Shown piece by piece: positions 7,724 through 15,375 of a stretch of DNA of 29,765 bases. The translations under genes and the position numbers were made by a program. The notes beneath the pieces were generated by a model. The model was not told the DNA's origin and did no database searches. It worked only from the letters and a program-made list of their open reading frames with translations. The stretch spans positions 1 through 29,765 of the forward strand of contig PWFM01000168.1 in the NCBI GenBank assembly GCA_003553895.1. Reading direction: 5' to 3'. Position 1 is the stretch's first letter, and the number at the start of each line of letters is the position of its first letter. This DNA comes from Syntrophomonadaceae bacterium. GTDB lineage: Bacteria > Bacillota > Dethiobacteria > DTU022.

Positions 7724-7764
7724 GGGTAAATGATAAGGGGAGATAATTAATTATTCCGATCTGC

Positions 7765-7792
7765 TTGCATGATTATAATATTATGATATAAT
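7765..7792 (+). promoter_or_regulatory. Promoter of the arsR-selenoprotein-desulforedoxin cluster
   Basis: TTGCAT (7765-7770), a 16-base spacer and a perfect TATAAT (7787-7792) lie about 25 bases before the ArsR start. The -10 element sits inside an imperfect palindrome (7772-7795). Confidence 0.65.
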
Positions 7793-7795
7793 AAT
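7772..7795. promoter_or_regulatory. Candidate ArsR operator (imperfect 24-bp palindrome)
   Basis: The 24 bases from 7772 to 7795 are an AT-rich imperfect inverted repeat in which 10 of 12 positions match their partner. Its core is ATAT-TATG-ATAT. It covers the spacer and -10 box of the promoter and precedes an ArsR-family gene, which is the usual place for an autoregulatory ArsR/SmtB site. AT-richness makes chance symmetry possible. Confidence 0.45.
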
Positions 7796-7816
7796 ACCAA
7801 CAGGAGGGAACCCTGG

Positions 7817-8098
7817 ATGGATACGCTAACAGAGATGAACATGATCAGGGAAAAAGCAACCCTGCTTAAAGCCCTATCAAACCCGGTCAGGCTTTGCATT
7901 ATCCGAGAATTAATAAAGCGCGGAGAGTGCAATGTAACTTCAATGCAAAATTGCCTTGAATTATCACAGTCTACCGTATCACAGCATCTTGGCCGTTTAA
8001 GGGACATGGGCATTATTACCTGTGAGCGTAAAGGGACAGAAGTCTACTACCAGATCGCCAGCGAAGAGGCGGCAGAAATTGTAAAGGTTCTCTTCTAA
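7817..8098 (+). CDS. ArsR/SmtB-family winged-helix repressor
   Basis: This 93-residue protein has the complete ArsR fold. KATLLKALSNPVRLCIIREL is the classic N-terminal signature, LSQSTVSQHLGRLRDMGII is the recognition helix-turn-helix, and CERKGTEVYYQI is the wing. The start at 7817 follows AGGAGGG (7802-7808). It has cysteines at CII, GEC, QNC and TCE, but not the classic ELCVCDL metal site of ArsR/CadC, so it may sense a thiol, redox state, sulfur species or a metal through another site. It is the first gene of a cluster with a HesB-like selenoprotein and a desulforedoxin, which suggests iron, sulfur or redox sensing. It probably represses its own promoter. Confidence 0.92.
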   Translation: MDTLTEMNMIREKATLLKALSNPVRLCIIRELIKRGECNVTSMQNCLELSQSTVSQHLGRLRDMGIITCERKGTEVYYQIASEEAAEIVKVLF

Positions 8099-8142
8099 AG
8101 AGTTTTAAGGCATATGGCAATATGTCGGAAGGAGGTTAAATA

Positions 8143-8460
8143 ATGTTGCAGGTAACTGATGCGGCAGAAAAGAAGATCAATGAGGTACTGGCCCAGGAAA
8201 AAGAGGGCGACGATGCTTACGTGAGGGTTTATGTCAGTGGTGTTGGCTGAGGAGGTCCTAAGTACGGCCTGACTCTGGAAGAGTCGGTTCAGGAAGAACA
8301 GGATATCGTTGAAGAAAAAGGCAGCGTAAAATTTGTTTACGACAAGAAAATTTCCGGATATCTTGAGAACAAGCTTATTGACTTCCACGAAGGTCCTCGC
8401 GGCGGATTTTCCATTACTGATTCCGCCCCCGGCGGGCCCTGTGATGGCTGTTCATGCTAA
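8143..8460 (+). CDS. HesB/IscA-like selenoprotein (UGA at 8248-8250 read as selenocysteine)
   Basis: With the in-frame TGA at 8248-8250 read through, this is a 105-residue HesB/IscA-like protein. It has a strong ribosome site (GGAAGGAGGT, ATG 8143) and starts MLQVTDAAEKKINEVLAQEK. The region before the TGA is AYVRVYVSGVG and after it GGPKYGLTLEES, so residue 36 (U) stands where IscA proteins have their first conserved cysteine (RVxVxGGGCSG). The C-terminus ends GGPCDGCSC, supplying the paired cysteines. HesB-like selenoproteins with U at this place are a known family. tRNA-Sec lies 1.7 kb upstream, and a bSECIS-like hairpin follows the UGA. IscA-type proteins bind iron or Fe-S clusters; the role of the Sec form is not settled. 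It lies between ArsR and desulforedoxin genes. A standard ORF caller would break or miss it. Confidence 0.92.
8269..8287 (+). promoter_or_regulatory. Candidate bacterial SECIS hairpin
   Basis: CTGACTC (8269-8275) and GAGTCGG (8281-8287) form a 7-bp stem (one G-U pair) with apical loop TGGAA (8276-8280). The loop begins 25 bases after the UGA and has G at its second position, in line with the known bSECIS rules (loop within roughly 16-37 bases, G in the first two loop positions). An alternative nearer fold, AGG-U-CC/GG-CCT (8253-8270), with a bulged U, is also possible. Confidence 0.65.
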
Positions 8461-8512
8461 TAATTACGCAAGCATCGCTTAAAGTTTGTTAAATCAGACA
8501 GGAGGTTTATGA

Positions 8513-8635
8513 ATGGCTACAAAGAAAGAGCAAGTATATCAGTGCCAGGTTTGTAGCAATGTAGTAAAAGTAGTCGAAGAAGGTGTGGGAACACTGGTTT
8601 GCTGTAATAAGCCAATGGAGCTGCAGTCTAAATAA
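8513..8635 (+). CDS. Desulforedoxin (rubredoxin-like Fe(Cys)4 protein), 40 residues
   Basis: This short gene encodes 40 residues. It begins MATKKEQVYQCQVCSNVVKV and ends GVGTLVCCNKPMELQSK, which closely follows the pattern of desulforedoxin and of the N-terminal domain of desulfoferrodoxin (C-x2-C, then C-C). The four cysteines should bind one iron in a rubredoxin-like centre, and desulforedoxins are dimers. CAGGAGGTTT precedes ATG 8513. It is 52 bases after the HesB-like selenoprotein and is probably co-transcribed with it. It has no superoxide reductase domain, so it is a small electron carrier or iron protein, not a full desulfoferrodoxin. A strong hairpin terminator follows. Confidence 0.93.
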   Translation: MATKKEQVYQCQVCSNVVKVVEEGVGTLVCCNKPMELQSK

Positions 8636-8679
8636 TCATGTTTTAAAACTGTTTCCCCAAAAACCCTCCCTTTAGTTGG

Positions 8680-8714
8680 AAAACCGGGGCCTTTTTGTTC
8701 AATGCCCCGGTTTT
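8680..8714. terminator. Strong bidirectional intrinsic terminator
   Basis: AAAACCGGGGC (8680-8690) and GCCCCGGTTTT (8704-8714) form a perfect 11-bp stem with a 13-base loop. The flanking A and T runs work in both directions. It ends the plus-strand cluster and may also stop minus-strand transcription of the symporter gene that ends at 8829. Confidence 0.85.
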
Positions 8715-8785
8715 CTTATGGCCAATTTGCCTGTTTCTAATGCGGATAATGCCGGGAAATCAGCTCATGAAAGAAAATTTCAGGG

Positions 8786-8801
8786 GTCCAACCTGTTGGA
8801 C
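8786..8801 (-). terminator. Small hairpin downstream of the symporter gene
   Basis: GTCCAAC (8786-8792) and GTTGGAC (8795-8801) are perfect inverted copies separated by two bases, about 30 bases past the symporter stop on the minus strand. There is no T-run, so a termination role is uncertain. Confidence 0.25.
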
Positions 8802-8828
8802 GAGGGGGCAGTTTTAATTGAATAAAGT

Positions 8829-10439
8829 TCAATTTTTGTCCCTGCTCCAGAAGAACCCGGGCATATTGCTCATATCTTTTCCGTCTACGGTTCGCACGGG
8901 CAGGGGCGGATTTTTTTTCTGGGTGACTAGGGAAACTATAATCAGGGTCAGGAAGCTGACCACTGCCGCCGGAATCAGGGATATGAAAATGGCATCGTCC
9001 CTGGCCCAGTCCATGTAGACTTCACCCTCGACCACTACATCCATATTTGCTTCCATGGTTACCGGCAGTACAGACTGATAGACAATGATCCAGGCTGCCA
9101 GGCCGGTAAAAAATGAACTTATAGCCCCGGCCGCATTCGCCCTGGTCCAAAAATAACCGATAATATATGCTCCCGATATGGTGGCAAGCTGGATCCCTCC
9201 GGAGAGGACAATCAGCTTGTAGACGGTTTCAAAATAAAGGGCAATGGCCATGGCCAGCAGGGTCACAAGGGGAAGGGCAAACCGGATCACTCTCAGGGTA
9301 TCGGTTTGGGAAGCCTGCGGTTTAATGTAGCGGTAGATATTATGCCCGATCAGGGTGGCGATAATCAGCGAGCTGTTCCCGGAGGTGCTGATAATAGCGG
9401 CAGCCAGGGTTACAATGAACAGGACTCCGGCCCAGGGAGGCAGGAAGTTATAAGCAGACCAGGGCAGGACATTTTCTGCTTCTGTTACCGGTATGCCTTC
9501 AAGCATCCCGGTCGTATAAACCGAAATACCGATTAGAACGGGGATCATCCCTACGGTCAGGTAGAGGAGCCCGGCGGTCAGGAAACCGGCTACGGCGGTT
9601 TTTTCAGTTTTTGCCGCCAGAGCCCGCTGCATCAGGACCTGGCTGGGCACATCGCCCAGGGAAAGTGAGGCCCAGGCTGAAATGTAAAGCAAAATACCCA
9701 GAAGCCCGGTGTACCATAGATAGCCCTCTTCACCGCTTTCCATGCGCATGGACCAGGTTGGCAGTTCAGCCCAATTCTCACCGGAACGCCATAGTTCCCC
9801 GGCCCCCCCTGCTTCGCCGATCACGGTCGGCAGCAGGATAACCAAACCGATCAGGATTAAACCAAAAGCGATCGTGTCGATGCGCGAAAGAGCCCACAAT
9901 CCGCCCAGCCCGGTAACAATTATGATGACCAGGGTGGCTATAATTACCGCAACGCGCAGGTCAAAGCCAGTGGTCAGGTATACGATGATCCCCAGGGCCA
10001 CCAGCTGGCCTCCCAGCCAGGCCATGGCAGAAAGGATCTGGATGATCGTATAAAGGAAGCCGCTAAAATTTCCGTAACGATGATTAAAGTAATCGGTTAT
10101 CGTGGTGTATTTAGCCAGTCTCATGCGGTAGGCAAAAAAAAGGCCGATTAATACCATGCAGAGGGCAGGCGCCCAGGGATCGAAGATGACCCCCTGCATA
10201 CCGAATAAGAAGGCATAGCCGGCGGCGCCCATCATGGCTCCCGCGCAGATCCAGGTAGCGACAATGGAAGGGACCATGAAAATGAAGCTTAGTTGGCGGC
10301 CTGCCACTGTAAGATCGTCGGCTTCGTAAACCCTGCGGCTGTAAAACAGGCCCAGGGCTATGATCAAAACCATGTATATGCCCAGGAATAACAAGATCCA
10401 GTTTGCGGTTGAGAAGACAGGAAGGATGCTGTTTGACAT
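8829..10439 (-). CDS. Sodium:solute symporter (SSS family)
   Basis: This 536-residue integral membrane protein has about 13 hydrophobic segments and the SSS/LeuT-fold layout. It starts WILLFLGIYMVLIIALGLFY and then DDLTVAGRQLSF, the family motif after the first helix. SIVATWICAGAMMGAAGYAF covers the region where the sodium site forms, and TTITDYFNHRYGN is a conserved cytoplasmic loop. AAAIISTSGNSSLIIAT, in the middle of the protein, matches the conserved segment of SSS helix 8. It ends in a polar tail, PVRTVDGKDMSNMP. The substrate is not readable; proline, pantothenate and other organic solutes are all possible. AGGGGAGGT precedes ATG. It lies last in the minus-strand gene run but has a candidate promoter of its own. 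Confidence 0.92.
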   Translation of the reverse strand: MSNSILPVFSTANWILLFLGIYMVLIIALGLFYSRRVYEADDLTVAGRQLSFIFMVPSIVATWICAGAMMGAAGYAFLFGMQGVIFDPWAPALCMVLIGLFFAYRMRLAKYTTITDYFNHRYGNFSGFLYTIIQILSAMAWLGGQLVALGIIVYLTTGFDLRVAVIIATLVIIIVTGLGGLWALSRIDTIAFGLILIGLVILLPTVIGEAGGAGELWRSGENWAELPTWSMRMESGEEGYLWYTGLLGILLYISAWASLSLGDVPSQVLMQRALAAKTEKTAVAGFLTAGLLYLTVGMIPVLIGISVYTTGMLEGIPVTEAENVLPWSAYNFLPPWAGVLFIVTLAAAIISTSGNSSLIIATLIGHNIYRYIKPQASQTDTLRVIRFALPLVTLLAMAIALYFETVYKLIVLSGGIQLATISGAYIIGYFWTRANAAGAISSFFTGLAAWIIVYQSVLPVTMEANMDVVVEGEVYMDWARDDAIFISLIPAAVVSFLTLIIVSLVTQKKNPPLPVRTVDGKDMSNMPGFFWSRDKN

Positions 10440-10497
10440 GTTTACAATGACCTCCCCTGCTTTAAATTTAGGTCATGTTCAATGTTTGGTTATTTAG

Positions 10498-10526
10498 ATT
10501 TGAGCCGCCTCAGCGCTTTCTGGCAA
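10498..10526 (-). promoter_or_regulatory. Candidate promoter for the symporter gene
   Basis: On the minus strand, TTGCCA (10526-10521), a 17-base spacer and TCAAAT (10503-10498) lie about 60 bases before the symporter start. The -35 matches 5 of 6 and the -10 matches 4 of 6 consensus bases. Confidence 0.4.
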
Positions 10527-10555
10527 TCACGGCTTTCCAGGCAGCCCTTTTAATA

Positions 10556-11494
10556 TCAGGGCCCGAGAAGCAGTGGGAACAGGACTGCGGCGATCATGGT
10601 CAGACCTGTAAGCTGATAGATCTGGATTGTTTTAGCGTTTGCCTCAGTCAAGCGGGGAATATCGTCGAAGTGACGGCGAGCGACTTTAACCGATCGGACC
10701 GCCAGGGGGATGCTGATCAGGGCGAGGAGCCACAGGCTATTACCGCTTATTAGGATGAGGGGGAGCAAAAACAGGTAGGCGGCCCCAAAAAGGGCAGCGT
10801 AAACGACAACCCCTTTTTCCCGCCCCAGCCTGACCACTCCGTTCAACTTTCTGCCCTTCAGATCGGCTTCATAATCGGGATACTGGTTAATCCAGAGGAC
10901 GTTGGCAATTATAAAGCCGAGCGGAAGCGAAGCGATAATAACTTCTGCGCTGATCGTATTGGCCTGGACCAGGTAGGCGCCGGTGGTGATCAGAGGGCCG
11001 AAAGTTAACCCGACCACTGCTTCTCCCAACCCGCGGTAGGAAAACTTGAAAGGGGGCAGGCTGTAAAAAAGGGCAAAGAAAACTCCGGCCAGGCCGATCC
11101 AGAGCACAGAAAATTCCCGGAAAAAAACAACGTAAAGGCCAAGCAGGGAACCGGCCAGGACCGTAACCACCCCGATAACCAGGTTTTCTTTCAGCGTCAG
11201 TTTGCCGTCGATTATTGTTTTTTTCCCGCCGCTGAAAGGAGTCCTCTTGTCTGGAGTGACAAACCTGTCCACGCCGCTTAAATAATCAATGTATTCATTA
11301 ATGGCATTTTTGCCGATCTCAAGAAGATAAATTGCGGCTACGCCCACTAAAAACCAGTACCAGCTAAAACTGCCCAGATGGGAATAAGCGATGGAAGCGC
11401 CCACAGCCATGGGAATGGTGGAGGCAATCCATATTTTTGGATCGGCAATTTGCCAAAAACCCTTCCAGAGGCGTTTTGAATTATTATTGAGCAT
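10556..11494 (-). CDS. UbiA-family prenyltransferase (MenA-like)
   Basis: This 312-residue protein has about nine hydrophobic segments. The first Asp-rich motif is NAINEYIDYLSGVDRF (the N-x3-D pattern as in MenA's NDYFDYKKGTD) and the second is NQYPDYEADLKGRK. Both bind Mg-diphosphate in UbiA enzymes, which transfer a prenyl chain to an aromatic acceptor in the membrane. The closest family look is 1,4-dihydroxy-2-naphthoate prenyltransferase, so menaquinone synthesis is the first guess, but no other men genes are visible. Its start lies 16 bases after the aspartate kinase stop, so the two are probably co-transcribed. GGAG precedes the ATG. Confidence 0.88.
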   Translation of the reverse strand: MLNNNSKRLWKGFWQIADPKIWIASTIPMAVGASIAYSHLGSFSWYWFLVGVAAIYLLEIGKNAINEYIDYLSGVDRFVTPDKRTPFSGGKKTIIDGKLTLKENLVIGVVTVLAGSLLGLYVVFFREFSVLWIGLAGVFFALFYSLPPFKFSYRGLGEAVVGLTFGPLITTGAYLVQANTISAEVIIASLPLGFIIANVLWINQYPDYEADLKGRKLNGVVRLGREKGVVVYAALFGAAYLFLLPLILISGNSLWLLALISIPLAVRSVKVARRHFDDIPRLTEANAKTIQIYQLTGLTMIAAVLFPLLLGP

Positions 11495-11510
11495 GGCAAT
11501 CTCCTTTGGT

Positions 11511-12749
11511 TTAGGAACCGGTTTCGGTGCTCTCTGTCGCGTCTAAGCCAAAAGCTTTATGGACGGCCCTGACTCCCAGTTCGCCGTATTTTTCTTCGAT
11601 AACACAGGAGATGCGGTATTCGGACGTGCTGATCATCTCGATATTAATGTTTTCTTCTGAAAGCGCTTTGAACATCCTGGCTGCTACGCCGGGATTGGTT
11701 TTGATTCCGATCCCCACGGCTGAGACTTTGACGATGTTGTTATCAGCCCGGACTTCCAGGGCGTCAATATTGCGGGCCACTTCATAGACCAGATCGCTGG
11801 CCTTGTTCAGGTCTGTAGTCGGTATGGTAAAGGTGAGGTCCGTGTAGCCTTCTATACTGACATTTTGGATGATCATATCTACGTTGATTGCCGCATCAGC
11901 AAGCGGTTCCAAGATTTGATAGGCAATGCCCGGGCGGTCGGGAATCCGGATTAATGATATCTTGGATACATTTTTTTCCAGGGTGACGCCCTTGATGATT
12001 GAGTTTTCCATAATATCCTCCTCGTTAACAATCCAGGTTTCTCGCATTCCATTGAAGGAAGATTTGACAACCAGGGGAACCTGGTATTTTTGAGCGAGCT
12101 CAATGGAACGGACGTGCATTACTTTGGCTCCAAGCCCGGCCAGTTCCAGCATTTCGGAATAAGAAATTTTCTCAATGTGGCGGGCCCGGGGGCAGATGTT
12201 GGGATCGGCTGTGTAAACCCCGTCTACATCGGTATATATCTCACAGCGATCGGCTTTTAGGGCCGCAGCCAGAGCTACCGCGGTGGTATCCGAACCCCCG
12301 CGCCCCAGGGTGGTAATGCTGCCGTTTTTTGAAACGCCCTGGAAACCGGCGATAACGGGAATAATGCCTTCTTCGAGGGAGTTTTTGATCAGGTCGGTTT
12401 TCAGGTCGATGATCCGGGCCTTGGAATGCACGTGGTCGGTTATCAGGGGGAGTTGTATGCCCGTGAATGATTGGGCCCGGTATCCCAGGCTTTCCAGGGG
12501 GATGGCCAGCAAAGCTGAACAGGCCTGTTCCCCGGTGGCGAGCAGGGCATCCTGTTCTCGTGCGGCAGGTACCGGCGTTATCTCCTCCGATAACTTAAGC
12601 AGGCGGTCGGTTTCTCCTCCCATTGCTGAAACTACAACTACAACCTGGTCTCCTTGTTCTTTCGTGGCCGTCACCGCCCACGCTACGCGGCGGATATGGT
12701 CCATGGAGGCTACAGAAGTGCCCCCATACTTCCTGACAATAAGGGCCAA
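11511..12749 (-). CDS. lysC: Aspartate kinase
   Basis: This 412-residue protein is a monofunctional aspartokinase that phosphorylates aspartate in the first step of lysine, threonine and methionine synthesis. It begins ALIVRKYGGTSVAS, the kinase signature, and contains GRGGSDTTAVALAAAL and YTDVDGVYTADP. Two C-terminal ACT domains follow (ISLIRIPDRPGIAYQILE and VGIGIKTNPGVAARMFKAL), so feedback control by an amino acid is expected. I chose the TTG at 12749 because it gives the family N-terminus MALIVRKYGG. A GTG at 12758 adds three residues and is possible; AAAGG lies at 12767-12763. The length matches the class without a homoserine dehydrogenase domain. No lysine or other riboswitch is visible upstream. 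Confidence 0.95.
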   Translation of the reverse strand: MALIVRKYGGTSVASMDHIRRVAWAVTATKEQGDQVVVVVSAMGGETDRLLKLSEEITPVPAAREQDALLATGEQACSALLAIPLESLGYRAQSFTGIQLPLITDHVHSKARIIDLKTDLIKNSLEEGIIPVIAGFQGVSKNGSITTLGRGGSDTTAVALAAALKADRCEIYTDVDGVYTADPNICPRARHIEKISYSEMLELAGLGAKVMHVRSIELAQKYQVPLVVKSSFNGMRETWIVNEEDIMENSIIKGVTLEKNVSKISLIRIPDRPGIAYQILEPLADAAINVDMIIQNVSIEGYTDLTFTIPTTDLNKASDLVYEVARNIDALEVRADNNIVKVSAVGIGIKTNPGVAARMFKALSEENINIEMISTSEYRISCVIEEKYGELGVRAVHKAFGLDATESTETGS

Positions 12750-12807
12750 TATGATCACACACCTTTGCTGCGAAGAAAACTGCTTTTTGAATGAATGTTA
12801 TTATTCT

Positions 12808-12836
12808 CTCATACTTGAGACTGCGGCACAAGACAA
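12808..12836 (-). promoter_or_regulatory. Candidate promoter for the aspartate kinase-ubiA unit
   Basis: On the minus strand TTGTCT (12836-12831), a 17-base spacer and TATGAG (12813-12808) lie about 60 bases before the kinase start, in the 120-base space after the dehydratase-like genes. Confidence 0.4.
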
Positions 12837-12881
12837 ATTTGCTATTTTTAAGGCCCCAAACCGGTTCAGCTCTTGTTTAGC

Positions 12882-14015
12882 CTAGCAAAACATTTCCATG
12901 AAGGCTTCCAGGCGAGTTTTTATTGCTTCTGATGGTTCAAAACTGTAGTTGTCATCGATTAGAACCATAGAAACTCCTTCTTTTTTGAGGTGATCCCTTA
13001 GATCGGGGTAATCAAATTTGTGCGGGTCGCAGAAAGAGATAATATAACCAACCACTCCGTCAACCCTGAACTCGCGGGCCCTGTCCAGGATGTATTTGAA
13101 CCGTTCAGTACCGGGGCCGCGATCGGTGCGGGGACACTGGAAATTGACAAAATAATGTTCGCTCAGGCTGTCGTAAGGGTCATTAGCTGGGGGTACATCC
13201 TGTTCCCAGGTTCTGAAACCGATACAGGTATCGTCGCAAACCACTGTTCCACCGGATTCTTCAATCATTTCAAACAGGGCGGGGCTGTCCATGATACTGC
13301 CCCAGATCATGATCCGTGGCTTGTTGGTGGTTTCCGGCTTGCGCTGCTTTACAGTGGCCAGGGCCGATTGGAGGTAATCATGGTAGAGATCGGCCGGCAG
13401 GACGCCGCCGGCCATAAGCAGGTCGAGTACTTCGCTGCCCTTTACCGGGGGGTGGTCTAGTTTTCGCAGTTCATATATTTCCCGGATCAGGGCGCGGTTT
13501 TTGTTGTAGCGCCCGATGGTCTCCCGCAGGATTTCGGGGGTGACTCTATTTCCGGTAAACTGCTCGATTTTTTCCCGGAAGAAACCCAGCTCCCGTTTAA
13601 AAAAGCTTTTAGCCCAGGGGGTGACCTGGTGGGGAACGTTAAAAAGATAAGAAAAGCTGAGAGGATGATAGTAGGTCCAGATCCCGTAGAGCCTCTGAAC
13701 CATGTCGCAGCTGTGCGATATGATCAAACCGTCCAAAAAATCAAACTCCCCCCGGCCGGCCCGGGCCAGGACATTGCGGACATAGGTGCACCCGTAAGGT
13801 TCAACATAAGAGTCGGCCGGTGAAGTATCTCCTCCGGGCTGGCCCGTGATCCGGTAAGGGATGGCTCCAGCCGCGGCAATAATTTCCGGCGGGGCAAAGC
13901 AGCATAGATAACCGATCACCGGTTTATTAGTTTCTTCTTTCAGGTTCCGGATAATTTTTTCATTTTCAGCTGTAGAGAACCCGGTTTTATCGAAAGGGAA
14001 TTGGCTAGAGGTCAT
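12882..14015 (-). CDS. 2-hydroxyacyl-CoA dehydratase/benzoyl-CoA reductase-like subunit (smaller)
   Basis: This 377-residue protein belongs to the 2-hydroxyacyl-CoA dehydratase D-component/benzoyl-CoA reductase family (HgdAB, FldBC, BcrBC). Early cysteines GYLCCFAPPEI (C38, C39), YGCTYVRN (C76) and SHSCDMVQ (C103) fit the three-cysteine [4Fe-4S] site of the family. The second Rossmann-like half has RIMIWGSIMDSPALFEMIEE, and ISFCDPHKFDYPDL lies near the C-terminus. Known members remove water from 2-hydroxyacyl-CoA, or reduce aromatic CoA, after one-electron priming by an ATP-driven activator. Its start overlaps the end of the upstream subunit by 11 bases, indicating coupled translation. No HgdC-type activator or CoA-transferase is in the window, so the substrate is open. 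Confidence 0.88.
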   Translation of the reverse strand: MTSSQFPFDKTGFSTAENEKIIRNLKEETNKPVIGYLCCFAPPEIIAAAGAIPYRITGQPGGDTSPADSYVEPYGCTYVRNVLARAGRGEFDFLDGLIISHSCDMVQRLYGIWTYYHPLSFSYLFNVPHQVTPWAKSFFKRELGFFREKIEQFTGNRVTPEILRETIGRYNKNRALIREIYELRKLDHPPVKGSEVLDLLMAGGVLPADLYHDYLQSALATVKQRKPETTNKPRIMIWGSIMDSPALFEMIEESGGTVVCDDTCIGFRTWEQDVPPANDPYDSLSEHYFVNFQCPRTDRGPGTERFKYILDRAREFRVDGVVGYIISFCDPHKFDYPDLRDHLKKEGVSMVLIDDNYSFEPSEAIKTRLEAFMEMFC

Positions 14016-15351
14016 CTATCGATCCTCCTTGTTTTGCTTTATCCATAGTTTCCAGAAAAGCGTGGAGCCTGGTTTTAATCTGGGCATCGGACCAGAATCG
14101 GGGATCGGCCATATCGCTTTCAAAGATCAGGGAGGGAACATTGGTTTTAGCCAGCCTGTTCCTGGTGTGGACCTCGCCAAAGGAGACGGCCCGGCAGGAA
14201 CGGGTCAGGTGCATCAAGGCCCCGTTAAGGCGGTACTGTTCTACAAGTTCCTCCAGCAAATTACTGCCCGAAAAACCCCCGAAAACGGCGGGATTGCATA
14301 ACTCGGGCATGGTTTCAGAGCCGTACTCGTGCATTTTCAGGGCCCTTTGCCAGGTTCGCCGCACGATCGCCTCCAGGGGGTCGCTGAGGTCGACCTCGAA
14401 ATGATCTCCAACGTTATAGGTCGATTCATAAACGACCACGGCGCCCAGTGATTCCAGGTAGTTAAATACGCCCATGTTGAACCACGGCGGCAGTCCAAAC
14501 CAGATCAGGCGATATTTTTCTTCCTCCGTCACCCCAACACCGCGTTCTACCCGATCTTTTACTTCTTCGTACATCTCCCGGTAAAAAATAACCGCGTCTT
14601 CGTCCCCGACCAAGTACATCTGGGGGATAATGGCATGGAAGTAATCGGTTGAACCCATCGGCGAGGGGACAGCCTTTCGCAGGGCCAGGGTGTCCCGCCA
14701 GTAAGACAGGGCCTTGTGAGATCGCTTCATTATTTCGCGCAGGTTGTCGAGGTCCAGTTTTTTGCCGGTATGTTTTTCCATGAACTCAATCTGGCCGGCC
14801 AGGTCTTCGCGCAGCAGGGCCAGGTAATGCTCTTCTATCCGTGGATCTTTGGCATCTATATCCCACGGAGGGGCCAGCGGATCGGTGCTGTAGACCGGCA
14901 CATCAAAAAAACGGGTGGCAACAGACTGGAACCACTTCCAGCGCGGCTCACAGACAAAACCCGATCCGAGCAGCATGGCCGGTGTACCCATACCGCCGGG
15001 TAGCGGTGATTCTTCCGGGGCCTCTCCCTTTTCCTGGAACAGCTTACAGTAACCCATAGTGTTGGTTACGTAGGAGCATAATTCCGGAGAGTAGCCGTCG
15101 TTCTCGGCTTCCTGGATAAACATGGGAGCAACCTGCCGGCTGGCGCACATGGTGCCGAAGTTTTCGGGCCATTCAAAGAGCAAATCAAAAGCTTTTAGCA
15201 GTTCCGGGGGGACGCCGACCATACACCAGGCTACCGGTTCGTTGCTGAATTTTCGTTCCATCATGCGCATGAAAAAACGCGGCAGCATTTCTTTCATTTT
15301 AGCGGTTGTTTCCAGGTGCCTTTTGGCGCGGCTCATCTCGCTTTGGGACAT
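14005..15351 (-). CDS. 2-hydroxyacyl-CoA dehydratase/benzoyl-CoA reductase-like subunit (larger)
   Basis: This 448-residue protein is the larger partner of the dehydratase-like pair, closest in layout to the BcrB/BzdO or HgdA type. Cysteines visible are VAWCMVGVPPEL (C43), FGTMCASRQV (C69), PELCSYVTNTMGYC (C92, C102), GFVCEPRWKW and HLTRSCRAVSFGEVHTRN near the C-terminus, the last resembling the family's late conserved cysteine segment. AGGAGG lies about 9 bases before ATG 15351. It is the first gene of the minus-strand run and ends 11 bases inside the next subunit. Together they should form a heterodimer with a [4Fe-4S] cluster in each subunit. Which acyl-CoA or other substrate is used cannot be told. 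Confidence 0.88.
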   Translation of the reverse strand: MSQSEMSRAKRHLETTAKMKEMLPRFFMRMMERKFSNEPVAWCMVGVPPELLKAFDLLFEWPENFGTMCASRQVAPMFIQEAENDGYSPELCSYVTNTMGYCKLFQEKGEAPEESPLPGGMGTPAMLLGSGFVCEPRWKWFQSVATRFFDVPVYSTDPLAPPWDIDAKDPRIEEHYLALLREDLAGQIEFMEKHTGKKLDLDNLREIMKRSHKALSYWRDTLALRKAVPSPMGSTDYFHAIIPQMYLVGDEDAVIFYREMYEEVKDRVERGVGVTEEEKYRLIWFGLPPWFNMGVFNYLESLGAVVVYESTYNVGDHFEVDLSDPLEAIVRRTWQRALKMHEYGSETMPELCNPAVFGGFSGSNLLEELVEQYRLNGALMHLTRSCRAVSFGEVHTRNRLAKTNVPSLIFESDMADPRFWSDAQIKTRLHAFLETMDKAKQGGSIDDL

Positions 15352-15375
15352 TAAACATAACCTCCTGCCCGTTGA

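Noticed and set aside
8248..8250. TGA in the HesB-like gene as a nonsense mutation or pseudogene
   Set aside because: The frame and family motifs continue to a full C-terminus, U falls on a catalytic-type cysteine place, a SECIS-like hairpin follows, and tRNA-Sec is nearby.
12750..12881. Lysine riboswitch ahead of aspartate kinase
   Set aside because: Only about 120 bases are present, with no lysine-element folding pattern; a simple promoter explains it.
12283..12885. Plus-strand 200-codon open frame
   Set aside because: It is antisense to the aspartate kinase gene, which has clear family motifs, and shows no recognisable protein features.
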